Assembly: GCF_000758605.1 (NCBI RefSeq)
Contig: NZ_CP009282.1
Location: 4,774,001-4,838,000, forward strand
DNA from: Paenibacillus sp. FSL R5-0912
GTDB lineage: Bacteria; Bacillota; Bacilli; Paenibacillales; Paenibacillaceae
Direction: 5' to 3'
DNA: 64,000 nucleotides
Shown here: in pieces, positions 53,645 to 61,527 of the stretch
Position numbering within the stretch: the stretch's first letter is position 1
How the letters are laid out: the number at the start of each line of letters is the position of its first letter
Made by a program: the position numbers and the translations under genes
Notes under the pieces: generated by a model
What the model was told of the DNA's origin: nothing
The model's database searches: none
Seen by the model: only the letters and a program-made list of their open reading frames with translations

Positions 53645-54541
53645 TTGCAGCAATTTATGATTGGTCAATACGGAGGATTCGATTACAGCAAATTCCACAA
53701 GGATTTCAAAACCGGCTTCTATGGAATCGAGGCCTGCTCCTTCAAGGCAGAGGAGGATTGCCGGAATCTGATCACGGAAGCGCAGCAACACCAGTTTCAC
53801 ACCGGTGTCCATTTCCCGCTGCGCGCCGATCCTACACGGCTGCGGGACGCCTTGTTCCTCTCGCCGGATGAGTATGAGCGTGCCGAAGCGTTCCGGCACA
53901 TCCAGGAAGAGCTGGATTATATGGTCAACCTCCGTCCCGGATATGTATTGTTTCATTATCCGAAGCCGGTCATTCTGGATGACCGCGTGGACTGGCAGCA
54001 GTGGCGGTTCGGTGACCGCCGGGAGTACATCTATGAGAGTGAAACCTCTCAGGAAGAACTGATCCAGCGCAGTGAGTATCTCTTCGACTGGTTGAGCCGG
54101 ACAGGGCGTGAGTATCATTTCCAGCCTATTCTGGAATTCGACGGACTGAACAGCTATGTCTATAATCAGGCTTTTCTGGAACAGCTGTTAGTTAAATATC
54201 CCGATATTAAGCTGTGTCTGGACACAGCCCGGCTGTACCTGCAGGATAAGCTTGACCCCCATTTCGATGCCCGTGCACTCCTGAGGAGATACACCAAATA
54301 CGCAGCACTAATCCATCTGTCGAGTGTTCAGGTCAAGGACACTGTCCGGCACAGCCATTACCCGGCACTGCCGGAACTGAGTCCCGCAGACGGCTGGGCA
54401 CCCATTGAAGACTATCTCCGCATCATCCGTGAGGAGAACAGCGGGGTGAAAATCATGTTCGAGCACCGCTCAGATCTCATCACAACCGAACAGCTGGAGC
54501 GTTGTTATGCATGGGTGGATGGGATTCTATCCGGAGTTTGA
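53645..54541 (+). CDS. TIM-barrel sugar isomerase/epimerase-like protein
   Basis: Protein of 298 residues with the AP-endonuclease-2/xylose-isomerase-like barrel: EACSFKAEEDC, FHTGVHFPLRAD, YVLFHYPKP, PILEFDG, IKLCLDTARLYLQD, AALIHLSSVQVKD and GVKIMFEHRSDL follow the order of strands and metal ligands (E, D/H, H, E) expected of the family. The TTG at 53645 has GGGGGTGA upstream; a far upstream GTG at 53603 is possible but less like relatives. The family includes sugar epimerases and dehydratases; the substrate is not inferable. Monocistronic. Confidence 0.82.
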   Translation: MQQFMIGQYGGFDYSKFHKDFKTGFYGIEACSFKAEEDCRNLITEAQQHQFHTGVHFPLRADPTRLRDALFLSPDEYERAEAFRHIQEELDYMVNLRPGYVLFHYPKPVILDDRVDWQQWRFGDRREYIYESETSQEELIQRSEYLFDWLSRTGREYHFQPILEFDGLNSYVYNQAFLEQLLVKYPDIKLCLDTARLYLQDKLDPHFDARALLRRYTKYAALIHLSSVQVKDTVRHSHYPALPELSPADGWAPIEDYLRIIREENSGVKIMFEHRSDLITTEQLERCYAWVDGILSGV

Positions 54542-54724
54542 TAATGATTTAAATGAGTCTGACTGCAAGCCCCTCCCGCTCCCTACCGCCCATTCCCCTT
54601 CCGTAACAAATGGCGGCCGGACAGGCCAGTGCTTCTCCAGATCGTATTTATAAATACAATACGCGAGCGGTATGCAGGCCATCATAGAATCTATGGCGCT
54701 GAGATCACAGCCATATATTTTCAC
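54527..54724 (-). CDS. Small hypothetical protein
   Basis: A 65-residue frame starting at GTG 54724. AGGAGGAT lies six bases before the start, a very good ribosome site. The protein (MKIYGCDLSAIDSMMACIPL...) is mildly hydrophobic in the first half, contains two cysteines and resembles no family I know. Its last 15 bases overlap the end of the convergent TIM-barrel gene. Translation looks possible; whether it is a conserved gene is unsure. Confidence 0.45.
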   Translation of the reverse strand: MKIYGCDLSAIDSMMACIPLAYCIYKYDLEKHWPVRPPFVTEGEWAVGSGRGLQSDSFKSLSNSG

Positions 54725-54863
54725 AGCATAATCCTCCTGTAATTCTTGTCTCCACTTGTTTCCCTATCTTAGAGTCTGCCAAGTATATTTGTAAATAGAC
54801 AGGCACATGATACAATATGACAGAACCGTGCCTGCTTAATTTAATACTTAAGGAGTGACGCAT

Positions 54864-55289
54864 GTGGCAATTGATATCTACTTGAATTTCAACGGAAATA
54901 CCCGGGAAGCTGTGGAATATTATGCTGAAGTATTCAGGACCGAACCTCCGCATATAATGACTTTTGGCGAAGCTCCTCCTGATCCTTCCCACCCTCTGCC
55001 GGAAGAAGCCAAGCACCTGGTGATGCATGCCAATCTGAGAATTGCTGGCAGCACAGTAATGTTCTCGGATGTATTTCCCGGAATGCCTTTTGTGGAAGGC
55101 AATAATATTAACCTGACACTGATGGATACGGATGAAGATAAGATCAAGGACTGGTTCCATAAGCTCAAGGAAGGCGGCACGGTCAGCATGGAGCTGCAGG
55201 AGACGTTCTGGAGCAAATGCTATGGCAGCCTGAAGGATAAATTCGGCATCTACTGGCAGCTTAGCCACGATAACGGCCAGAACGGCTAA
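54864..55289 (+). CDS. VOC-family protein (PhnB-like)
   Basis: Small protein of 141 residues. MAIDIYLNFNGNTREAVEYY with AEVFRTEPPHIMTFGEAP, then HANLRIAGSTVMFSDVFPG and the end FWSKCYGSLKDKFGIYWQLS match the PhnB/3-demethylubiquinone-type branch of the vicinal oxygen chelate fold (glyoxalase/bleomycin resistance superfamily). I take the GTG at 54864, eight bases after AAGGAG, which gives the usual N-terminus; a GTG three codons earlier is fused to the site. Metal ligands are not all certain. Monocistronic with a terminator downstream. Confidence 0.88.
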   Translation: MAIDIYLNFNGNTREAVEYYAEVFRTEPPHIMTFGEAPPDPSHPLPEEAKHLVMHANLRIAGSTVMFSDVFPGMPFVEGNNINLTLMDTDEDKIKDWFHKLKEGGTVSMELQETFWSKCYGSLKDKFGIYWQLSHDNGQNG

Positions 55290-55332
55290 CAATTACAGTA
55301 TTAACATATCTTTTTTGTTCAATTAAACCGGT

Positions 55333-55380
55333 AAGGATATGTTGAATCTTCCCCTTGGGAGGGCGGCATATCCTTTTATT
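55333..55380 (+). terminator. Rho-independent terminator
   Basis: AAGGATATG (55333-55341) and CATATCCTT (55367-55375) form a 9-bp stem followed by TTATTATTT, about 43 bases after the VOC gene stop. Confidence 0.75.
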
Positions 55381-55502
55381 ATTTCCTCTTTGCCCTCTCC
55401 TTTACGAAGTTGTAACCCAATTGTTAATGCGCTTACATCATGTTATGTGTTTTAATTGAACTAACGTTTATGTACACATCCTACTGTAAAGGAGACTAAC
55501 CT

Positions 55503-55907
55503 ATGGAAATATCCTCTTTTTTGCTGCCCAAAGATCAGGTGGCGTTTATCACTTCCTCGATCTCAATGCGGGAAGCGCTGGAGCAGCTGGAGAATCATTA
55601 TTACTCTGCCATTCCGATTATTGACGAAGAAGGCAAATATGTTGGGACCTTGTCGGAGGGCGATCTGCTATGGAAACTGAAGAACACCGAGGGTCTTAGT
55701 TTTGAGAATATGACCGGAGTGACTGTAGGCACCATTCAGCGTCATGTGCATAACGAGAGCGTAGAGATTCACGCACAGATGGAGGATATGCTGACGCTGG
55801 CCGCAGACCAGAATTTCGTCCCTGTGGTGGACGGCAGCGGAATCTTCCTCGGCATCATCCGCCGCAAGGATATCATCGAGTACTACACCCGGAATATTAC
55901 CGATTAA
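55503..55907 (+). CDS. CBS-pair domain protein (CbpB/YkuL-like)
   Basis: Protein of 134 residues made only of a CBS pair: first repeat SMREALEQLENHYYSAIPII with GKYVGTLSEGDLLWKL, second ADQNFVPVVDG with GIFLGIIRRKDIIEYY. Stand-alone CBS pairs bind adenine nucleotides; the Listeria/Bacillus proteins CbpB/YkuL, which this resembles in length and order, bind c-di-AMP and act on the stringent-response enzyme Rel. AAAGGAG precedes the ATG. Monocistronic; the ligand is inferred from similarity only. Confidence 0.85.
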   Translation: MEISSFLLPKDQVAFITSSISMREALEQLENHYYSAIPIIDEEGKYVGTLSEGDLLWKLKNTEGLSFENMTGVTVGTIQRHVHNESVEIHAQMEDMLTLAADQNFVPVVDGSGIFLGIIRRKDIIEYYTRNITD

Positions 55908-55954
55908 CATCATAACGCCGCATTAAGTGATAAGTTATTCATCCGCAGCAAAGG

Positions 55955-55998
55955 CAAAGGCAGGACTGTCCACTGAAGGACGGTCCTGCCTTTGTTCA
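55955..55998. terminator. Bidirectional terminator
   Basis: CAAAGGCAGGAC (55955-55966) and GTCCTGCCTTTG (55983-55994) form a 12-bp stem between the convergent CBS and STAS genes. The plus side continues TTTGTTC. Confidence 0.7.
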
Positions 55999-56009
55999 AG
56001 TCAGCAAAA

Positions 56010-56288
56010 CTAAATAATCTCAAACACACGAGTCAGCCGGGTCAGCTCAAAAATCTTCCGGACATTCTCATTCATCCCCGTCAGCCTAATAGTGCCGCCT
56101 GTCTCTACACATTTCTTGTAGGAGCTGACAATCACGCCAAGTCCGGTGCTGTCAATGAAACGGCAGGTCCCGAAATCAAGCATGAAGCTTGAATGGCCGC
56201 CAAGAATATAATTCCGTACTTCTTCTCTGAAATGTCCGGCTTCCTCAACCGAGAACAGCTCTGGCATCTCAATCATAATCTCGCTCAA
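56010..56288 (-). CDS. STAS-domain anti-anti-sigma-type protein
   Basis: Protein of 92 residues with the STAS pattern: SFMLDFGTCRFIDSTGLGVIVSSYK, in which the serine of DSTGLG is the phosphorylation site, and the N-terminal LFSVEEAGHFREEVRN. In partner switching the unphosphorylated form binds the HATPase kinase encoded upstream in the operon, and the PP2C phosphatase reverses its phosphorylation. The TTG at 56288 has AGGGG seven bases upstream; a GTG at 56297 would overlap the receptor stop. Last gene of the four-gene operon. Confidence 0.9.
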   Translation of the reverse strand: MSEIMIEMPELFSVEEAGHFREEVRNYILGGHSSFMLDFGTCRFIDSTGLGVIVSSYKKCVETGGTIRLTGMNENVRKIFELTRLTRVFEII

Positions 56289-56289
56289 G

Positions 56290-58299
56290 CTACTCACCCC
56301 TGATTATAAATTTCTCAACAAGAATCTCCAGTTCATTAGCCATAGCACTAATCTCTTGAGCGGAGGCCGCGAAATTATTGACCGTTGCCGCCTGCTCTTC
56401 CGTTGCACTGGATACATTCTCTGTATTCGCTGCCGCAAGCTCTGATATCGTACCCATGGAATCAATCAGCTTAATAATCTGATCAGAGGTTGCTACTTCA
56501 TCTCTGGTAATATCCAGAATCTCCTGCACATTCTCCGTAATCCTCTCAACAGACTGAATGATATGCACGAACGTGCGGTCCGTCTCATTCACAATGCTTA
56601 CGCCGCTCTCTACCGCCTCTGCTGCGCCTCTCATGGAATCTACAGCCTGGGTAATCCGCGAGACCATCTCACTGACCAGACCTGTAATTTCGCCAGCCTG
56701 GGTATGCGTCTCATCCGACAGCTTCCGTACTTCACCGGCCACTACACTGAAACCGAGGCCATGCTCACCGGCACGCGCTGCTTCGATGGCAGCATTCAGG
56801 GCCAACAGATTGGTCTGCTGGGCGATCTTATTAATCGTTCCGATCATTGTGGATACCTTCTCTGACAGCCCGCTAACCGTCAGCAATAGCTCTTCCGTCT
56901 CCTTGGTGCTGCTGTGGATCGTATCCATCGCCTGTACTGTACTGATAACTCTGGCTCTGCCTTCCTGCGCTGCCTGATTCGTGTTATCGGCATTACCGGA
57001 GGTAGCCGACGCTTTACTCTGCGCCAGCTGCACCAGACTGGATAGCTGTACAAGCACCTGGGAAGCATTGATGACCGACTGATTGTTGTTCTCGGCTCCA
57101 AAAGCAATCTCCTGGGTACTGGAGCTGATTTCTTGAATCGATGCGCTGATCTCCTCTGAAGAAGCTGCCATTTCCTCTGACATCGAGGTTAAGGATACTG
57201 AACCTGCTCTTACCTTCTCAATAATGGCCTCCTGCTTGTCAATCATGGTATTGAATGATTCACTCAGCGTCTGCAGCTCATCTCCGGAGCGGATAGAGGT
57301 ATGAACGGTCAGATCCCCGTCACCAGCCAAGCCCATGGCTCTCTCCAGCTTCTTGATCGGATTCACAATATTACGTGTGGTAAAGAAGTATGCGGCTAGC
57401 ATGGCAACGACGATAAAGCTCAGGATAATGACCAGTGTAGTATTACGGATTTCGTCCGCCGGAGCCATATATTCCTGTACACTTGCCGTTGTGGCTACAA
57501 CCCAATTGCCTGAGGGCTGATACGAAACATATTTATGTACCCCTTCATAGCTGTAGAAGCCGTCTCCAGTTTCTCCGGCCTTCATTAACTGAACCTGCTC
57601 CTTCAAATCAGCATTACTGTTGGCGTCAACATTCTCCTTGAGCACTTTGCCCTGGTCTGGATGCGAGACAATAAGGCCGGTACGGTCAATCATATATGCG
57701 TATCCATTCTCTCCAATCTTCACCTCGGTTACCGGGGAAGCGATATTCCCAAACAAGGCGGTACCGATTAACACGCCTGTAATCTGATCATTTACCCGCA
57801 GCGGTCTGGCGATCGCTACGATGTATTCATTAGTCTCCCGTGACAGAATTACTTCACTGACGGCGTCTTTGCCTTGCAGCGCCTCCTGGAAGTATGCACG
57901 GTCCGACACATCAAGCCCGGGCGATTCAGAGCTGCTGGTAATCAGCACCTTGCCCTTGGTATCCGCGATGATCAGCGATTCCATCTGCTTTGCGTTGTCC
58001 TTTTGCACACCGGAAACATAATTAAATGCTGTGCTTTTTAGTGATGCGGCAGAAGGATTCGCAGCATATTCAGCTAGTACGCTGTTCTTGCTGGCGATTC
58101 CCAGATTATTGCCTACCGCTTCAAGCTCAGCCTCCACCGCTCTTGCAGTAGAGTTGGTAGTCCCCCTTAATTCCTCTTCAATCGTCTTCTGCAAAGCTCC
58201 CGAAGCCAATTGATAGGATACAGCCCCGGATATGCCCAGCGGCACGCTGATAATCAGAAATAACAGGATACTCATTTTGACTTTTAAACTTAATTTCAC
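56290..58299 (-). CDS. Methyl-accepting chemotaxis protein with dCache sensor
   Basis: Transmembrane receptor of 669 residues. TM1 near 8-30, a dCache-type extracellular domain (about 35-280, with VSDRAYFQEALQGKDAV and IDRTGLIVSHPDQGKVLKEN), TM2 near 285-308, HAMP, and a signalling domain with NKIAQQTNLLALNAAIEAAR and AGEHGLGFSVVAGEVRKLSD. Start is GTG at 58299, with AAAAGGGGAG upstream. It lies between the RsbW-like kinase gene (22 bases upstream) and the STAS gene, so a chemoreceptor is co-expressed with a partner-switching module. It could signal to a CheA or directly to the switch; which is not shown by sequence. Confidence 0.92.
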   Translation of the reverse strand: MKLSLKVKMSILLFLIISVPLGISGAVSYQLASGALQKTIEEELRGTTNSTARAVEAELEAVGNNLGIASKNSVLAEYAANPSAASLKSTAFNYVSGVQKDNAKQMESLIIADTKGKVLITSSSESPGLDVSDRAYFQEALQGKDAVSEVILSRETNEYIVAIARPLRVNDQITGVLIGTALFGNIASPVTEVKIGENGYAYMIDRTGLIVSHPDQGKVLKENVDANSNADLKEQVQLMKAGETGDGFYSYEGVHKYVSYQPSGNWVVATTASVQEYMAPADEIRNTTLVIILSFIVVAMLAAYFFTTRNIVNPIKKLERAMGLAGDGDLTVHTSIRSGDELQTLSESFNTMIDKQEAIIEKVRAGSVSLTSMSEEMAASSEEISASIQEISSSTQEIAFGAENNNQSVINASQVLVQLSSLVQLAQSKASATSGNADNTNQAAQEGRARVISTVQAMDTIHSSTKETEELLLTVSGLSEKVSTMIGTINKIAQQTNLLALNAAIEAARAGEHGLGFSVVAGEVRKLSDETHTQAGEITGLVSEMVSRITQAVDSMRGAAEAVESGVSIVNETDRTFVHIIQSVERITENVQEILDITRDEVATSDQIIKLIDSMGTISELAAANTENVSSATEEQAATVNNFAASAQEISAMANELEILVEKFIIRGE

Positions 58300-58321
58300 C
58301 GAAATTCTCCCCTTTTGAATT

Positions 58322-58714
58322 CTATAAGGGACAGATACTCTTGCTGATGTACATCGTATTATGTATCATCTCTGCACTGTCCGAGAAACAGCGGATCAGG
58401 TATAACCCTCTTCCCCCTTCTTCCAGCAGCTCATCGCTCCCGATAGCCTCCGGGAACACCAATTCGCTGTCCCCGGCCCCCGAATCCTCTATCTGCAGCT
58501 CAAGCAGCTGATCCAATAGCAGATACCGGATGGTAATCGGTTTGCTGCAATCGCTGAGGTTCCCGTGGTAATAGGCATTGGTCACCGCTTCGATCAGAAT
58601 CAGGCGGATATCAAACGCATAGGCTTCTAAGTCAAGCTCTTGAATGATTCCGTCAATAATCATCTGATGACACTCCAGACCGTGAAGCATCACTTCCTTT
58701 TGAATAGCTGCCAT
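58322..58714 (-). CDS. RsbW-like HATPase (anti-sigma-type kinase)
   Basis: Protein of 130 residues of the GHKL ATPase type: N-box LILIEAVTNAYYHGN, G1 LQIEDSGAGD and G2 EGGRGLYLIRCFSD. These are the motifs of anti-sigma-factor kinases such as RsbW and RsbT. Family members phosphorylate the STAS partner and may sequester a regulator. AAGGAGAG precedes the ATG. The PP2C gene ends 82 bases upstream and the receptor begins 22 bases downstream. No sigma factor lies in the operon, so its client is unknown. Confidence 0.9.
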   Translation of the reverse strand: MAAIQKEVMLHGLECHQMIIDGIIQELDLEAYAFDIRLILIEAVTNAYYHGNLSDCSKPITIRYLLLDQLLELQIEDSGAGDSELVFPEAIGSDELLEEGGRGLYLIRCFSDSAEMIHNTMYISKSICPL

Positions 58715-58796
58715 GACTCTCTCCTTATAAGATCTGAAATCATCGTCCTGCGTATGTACATACTGAGAATCAGCCCTGCAAGCAGCGCCCCGTCTG

Positions 58797-60227
58797 TCAC
58801 TGGATATTCAGGCCGAGCCAGGTGCAGTCATCCTGCAGTGCTGCCCCGGCAAATCTCTCGATCAGATACCCGTAATCCCGCCCCAGCTCATCACTGTTAA
58901 ACAGCAGCTCCATCCCGTCGCTATAAAAGCAAAACCGGTCCCCGGATTCAAACGGAATGCTCTTCTCTTCAAATTCACTGCTCTCAAACATGCCGAGCGG
59001 TGCACCCTTAACGGTTATTCTCTCGCAGTCCCTGCCGCGGGGAACATAAAGAAACTCATTAATCCCGGCTCCGGCTGCCTTGAGCAGTCCTGTCCCGAAG
59101 TCGAACAGGAAGCAGCAGCCGGCGATATAATCTTCACCTAAATACTGCAGCGCCTTGAGATTCAGATCATTCAGTACCTGTACCGGATTCTGCGTGGACA
59201 ACAAACTATCCATGAACATCACTCGCAGAGCCGAAATATTCAGCGCTGCAGTAATCCCCTTTCCGGTAACATCACCGATAATGCCAATGACCTGCTTCTC
59301 ATTGATCTTATGGAAGAGGAAGAAATCGCCGCTTAAGGTTCGGGCCGGGATGTAGAGCTTCTCCAGAACCGCTTTGCTGTCCAGCGGAAAGGATACAGCA
59401 TGCCGGTGCTCCTGAAGCCGTATGGCCCGTTCCAGTTCTCTTTTACTCTCGGTGATATCCCTGATCACCAGCTGCAGAGCCTTATCTTCCTCATAAATAA
59501 CCGGCACCCCGGAAATTTCGAGATCAAAAATGCGATTGTCATGCCGCCGGATCAGCCGCTGCTCAATACGGAAACGTTCTTTCAGCAGCCCCGTTGTCTT
59601 CAGCTTGTTATGCTCTGCACTCTGGAAGTACACCTCATTGAAGAAATCCTCGATTCTTTTGCCGATCAGTTCCTGCTTCTTGTTGCCGAACATCCGCTCT
59701 GTCTGCTTATTGACGAACAGGATGATACCACCGCTGTAGACCAGAATGGCCTCGGGACACAGCTCGACCAGATCTCTGTACCGTTCTTCACTTTCACGAA
59801 GCCGCTGCTCGGAACTGACCCGTTCGCTGATATCGTGAATTACGGTGTATACACAATTTTTGCCCAGCATCTTCATCATGCCGGTGTGAACCTCCACATC
59901 AATGGGTTCCCCGCTGGCCAGAACATGCCGGTCAATGAACATACGGTTACTCTGCTCATCGCCCGCAGGCAGTGCCTTCTCTACAAATTCCTGAACTCCT
60001 GATTTCGGGTCAGCCGCCAGATCGCAGATCAGAAGCTGCCTGAACTGCCGGAGGCTGTAGCCATAGAACTCGCATGCTGCCCGGTTGGCATCAGCAATTC
60101 TGCCGTTCTCCGGGTCCACCAGTAACGTAATGAGATGATTGTTCTCATAGATGCAGCCATAATGGTCCATGCACTGCGCCGGGCTGGGGGAGCGATGCAG
60201 GTTCTTACACGGTTTATCTGTTGCCAT
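58797..60227 (-). CDS. PAS-PAS-PP2C phosphatase (RsbU/SpoIIE-like)
   Basis: Cytoplasmic protein of 476 residues: an N-terminal PAS (about 30-135, NHLITLLVDPENGRIADANR), a second PAS (about 145-260, RYRDLVELCPEAILVYSGG) and a C-terminal PP2C domain (about 280-476) with the metal motifs RTLSGDFF, IGIIGDVTGKGITAALN, RFCFYSDGM and DDCTW. Such phosphatases dephosphorylate STAS proteins. The PAS domains, one of which could carry flavin or heme, would sense the signal. AGAGG precedes the ATG. It heads the four-gene operon PP2C / HATPase / chemoreceptor / STAS. Confidence 0.92.
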   Translation of the reverse strand: MATDKPCKNLHRSPSPAQCMDHYGCIYENNHLITLLVDPENGRIADANRAACEFYGYSLRQFRQLLICDLAADPKSGVQEFVEKALPAGDEQSNRMFIDRHVLASGEPIDVEVHTGMMKMLGKNCVYTVIHDISERVSSEQRLRESEERYRDLVELCPEAILVYSGGIILFVNKQTERMFGNKKQELIGKRIEDFFNEVYFQSAEHNKLKTTGLLKERFRIEQRLIRRHDNRIFDLEISGVPVIYEEDKALQLVIRDITESKRELERAIRLQEHRHAVSFPLDSKAVLEKLYIPARTLSGDFFLFHKINEKQVIGIIGDVTGKGITAALNISALRVMFMDSLLSTQNPVQVLNDLNLKALQYLGEDYIAGCCFLFDFGTGLLKAAGAGINEFLYVPRGRDCERITVKGAPLGMFESSEFEEKSIPFESGDRFCFYSDGMELLFNSDELGRDYGYLIERFAGAALQDDCTWLGLNIQ

Positions 60228-60315
60228 TTCACAAGCCTCTATTCTATTCAGCTTTTAGGTCTCCCCATTATATTCCATACATTTGGGATAAGACGTGAAT
60301 TCCGACACAGTTAGA

Positions 60316-60360
60316 CAAAAAAACCGGACTGCGGCATGAAAACATGACCACAGTCCGGGT
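60316..60360 (-). terminator. Rho-independent terminator of map
   Basis: CCGGACTG (60324-60331) pairs with CAGTCCGG (60351-60358), with inner CATG/CATG pairing; on the minus strand the stem is followed by TTTTTTTG. It lies about 45 bases after the stop of the aminopeptidase gene. Confidence 0.8.
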
Positions 60361-60404
60361 TGTAACCTTGCATCCTTCATTAAAATAGCAGGCAGAAGCT
60401 GTTC

Positions 60405-61151
60405 TTACAGCTCTGTCAAAATAATCGTGCCCTGCGGAGTCACCGCCAGCGTATGCTCATACTGTGCCGACAATCCGCCGTCAAAGGTACGCGCTGTCCA
60501 CCCGTCCGCATCAACCTTGGTCCGGTAGCTGCCGGTGTTCAGCATGGGTTCAATGGTGAACACCATACCTTCCTTGATGCGCGGGCCTTTGCCTGCAGGG
60601 CCATAGTGAGGCACATCAGGCTTTTCATGCATTTCAGAGCCGATGCCGTGCCCGATGAAATCACGGACTACCGAGTAGCCGTTAGCTTCCGCGTATACCT
60701 GGATGGCATGAGCGACATCACCAATCCGATTGCCGGCCACAGCCTGCTCAATGCCTTTGAACATAGCCTCTTTGGTGGTAGCCAGCAATTTGTCCGCCTG
60801 CTCGCTAATTGTGCCAACGCCATAGGACCAGGCTGAATCTGCCAGCCAGCCGTTCAAGTTGACTACCATATCAATCGTTACAATATCCCCATCCTTCAGC
60901 TCCTCGTGCTTGGGGAAGCCGTGGCAGATGACATCATTCACAGATGCGCAGGTCGCATATGGATAGCCATGATAGCCTTTTTGTTCAGGGGTAGCACCCT
61001 GGGAGAGAATGAACTTCTCAGCAAACTGGTCAATCTCCCAGGTCGTAATTCCGGGCTTCAGCATCTGAGCGATTTGCCGGTGGCATTCGGCCAATATTTT
61101 GCCGGCCGCACGCATTTTCTCGATCTCTTCCATCGTTTTCATGATGATCAT
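60405..61151 (-). CDS. map: Methionine aminopeptidase, type I
   Basis: Removes the initiator methionine from new proteins. 248 residues, standard for type I. The metal ligands are D94 (TIDMVV), D105 (GWLADSAW), H168 (FIGHGIG), E201 (FTIEPML) and E232 (QYEHTLAV), and H77 in VICHGFP is the substrate-side histidine; all are present. GAGGCGAA lies upstream of the ATG at 61151. It stands alone here rather than in the usual ribosomal-protein cluster, so it is likely a second, paralogous copy of the gene (MapB type). Confidence 0.95.
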   Translation of the reverse strand: MIIMKTMEEIEKMRAAGKILAECHRQIAQMLKPGITTWEIDQFAEKFILSQGATPEQKGYHGYPYATCASVNDVICHGFPKHEELKDGDIVTIDMVVNLNGWLADSAWSYGVGTISEQADKLLATTKEAMFKGIEQAVAGNRIGDVAHAIQVYAEANGYSVVRDFIGHGIGSEMHEKPDVPHYGPAGKGPRIKEGMVFTIEPMLNTGSYRTKVDADGWTARTFDGGLSAQYEHTLAVTPQGTIILTEL

Positions 61152-61394
61152 TAAATTCGCCTCTTCTGTACAGAAGCCACTGCTCGCAGCAATGGCCCTT
61201 GGTTATAATTTTGTAGTGCTACTCTATATTATGTAAGAAAACCGCCGGAAATCCAAATTCATTCTGTGAAAGGATAGAAATTAAAGCTACAGGTAACCGA
61301 TCAATGCTTATGTTATAAACGGTTTATCCAAATCCCCACGCCTAATAAGTTGCTGGTAGAACCTGAGAGGCTTAAGTTTCATATTGTATAGGCT

Positions 61395-61418
61395 AATGTT
61401 GTATTCTGTACAGGATTT
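61395..61418. repeat. Fragment of the intergenic repeat
   Basis: AATGTTGTATTCTGTACAGG and the following bases match the last module of copy B (near 53486-53509) at about 20 of 24 positions, but the rest of the element is not present. It lies in the 376-bp gap 61152-61527 with the terminator at 61428; nothing else stands out there. Confidence 0.45.
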
Positions 61419-61427
61419 GCGCAAAAC

Positions 61428-61468
61428 GAACCTGTCCTCCGCGTAAACGCCGGAAAACAGGTTCTTTT
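61428..61468. terminator. Terminator hairpin after cysI
   Basis: GAACCTGT (61428-61435) and ACAGGTTC (61457-61464) pair; the minus-strand side is followed by GTTTTGC and the plus side by TTTTAT. It lies about 60 bases beyond the stop of the sulfite reductase gene. Confidence 0.65.
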
Positions 61469-61527
61469 ATACATTACCTTGATGCCGGACAAGTCAGGAT
61501 GCGTAATGCTTCGTCAGCCATCTATGA

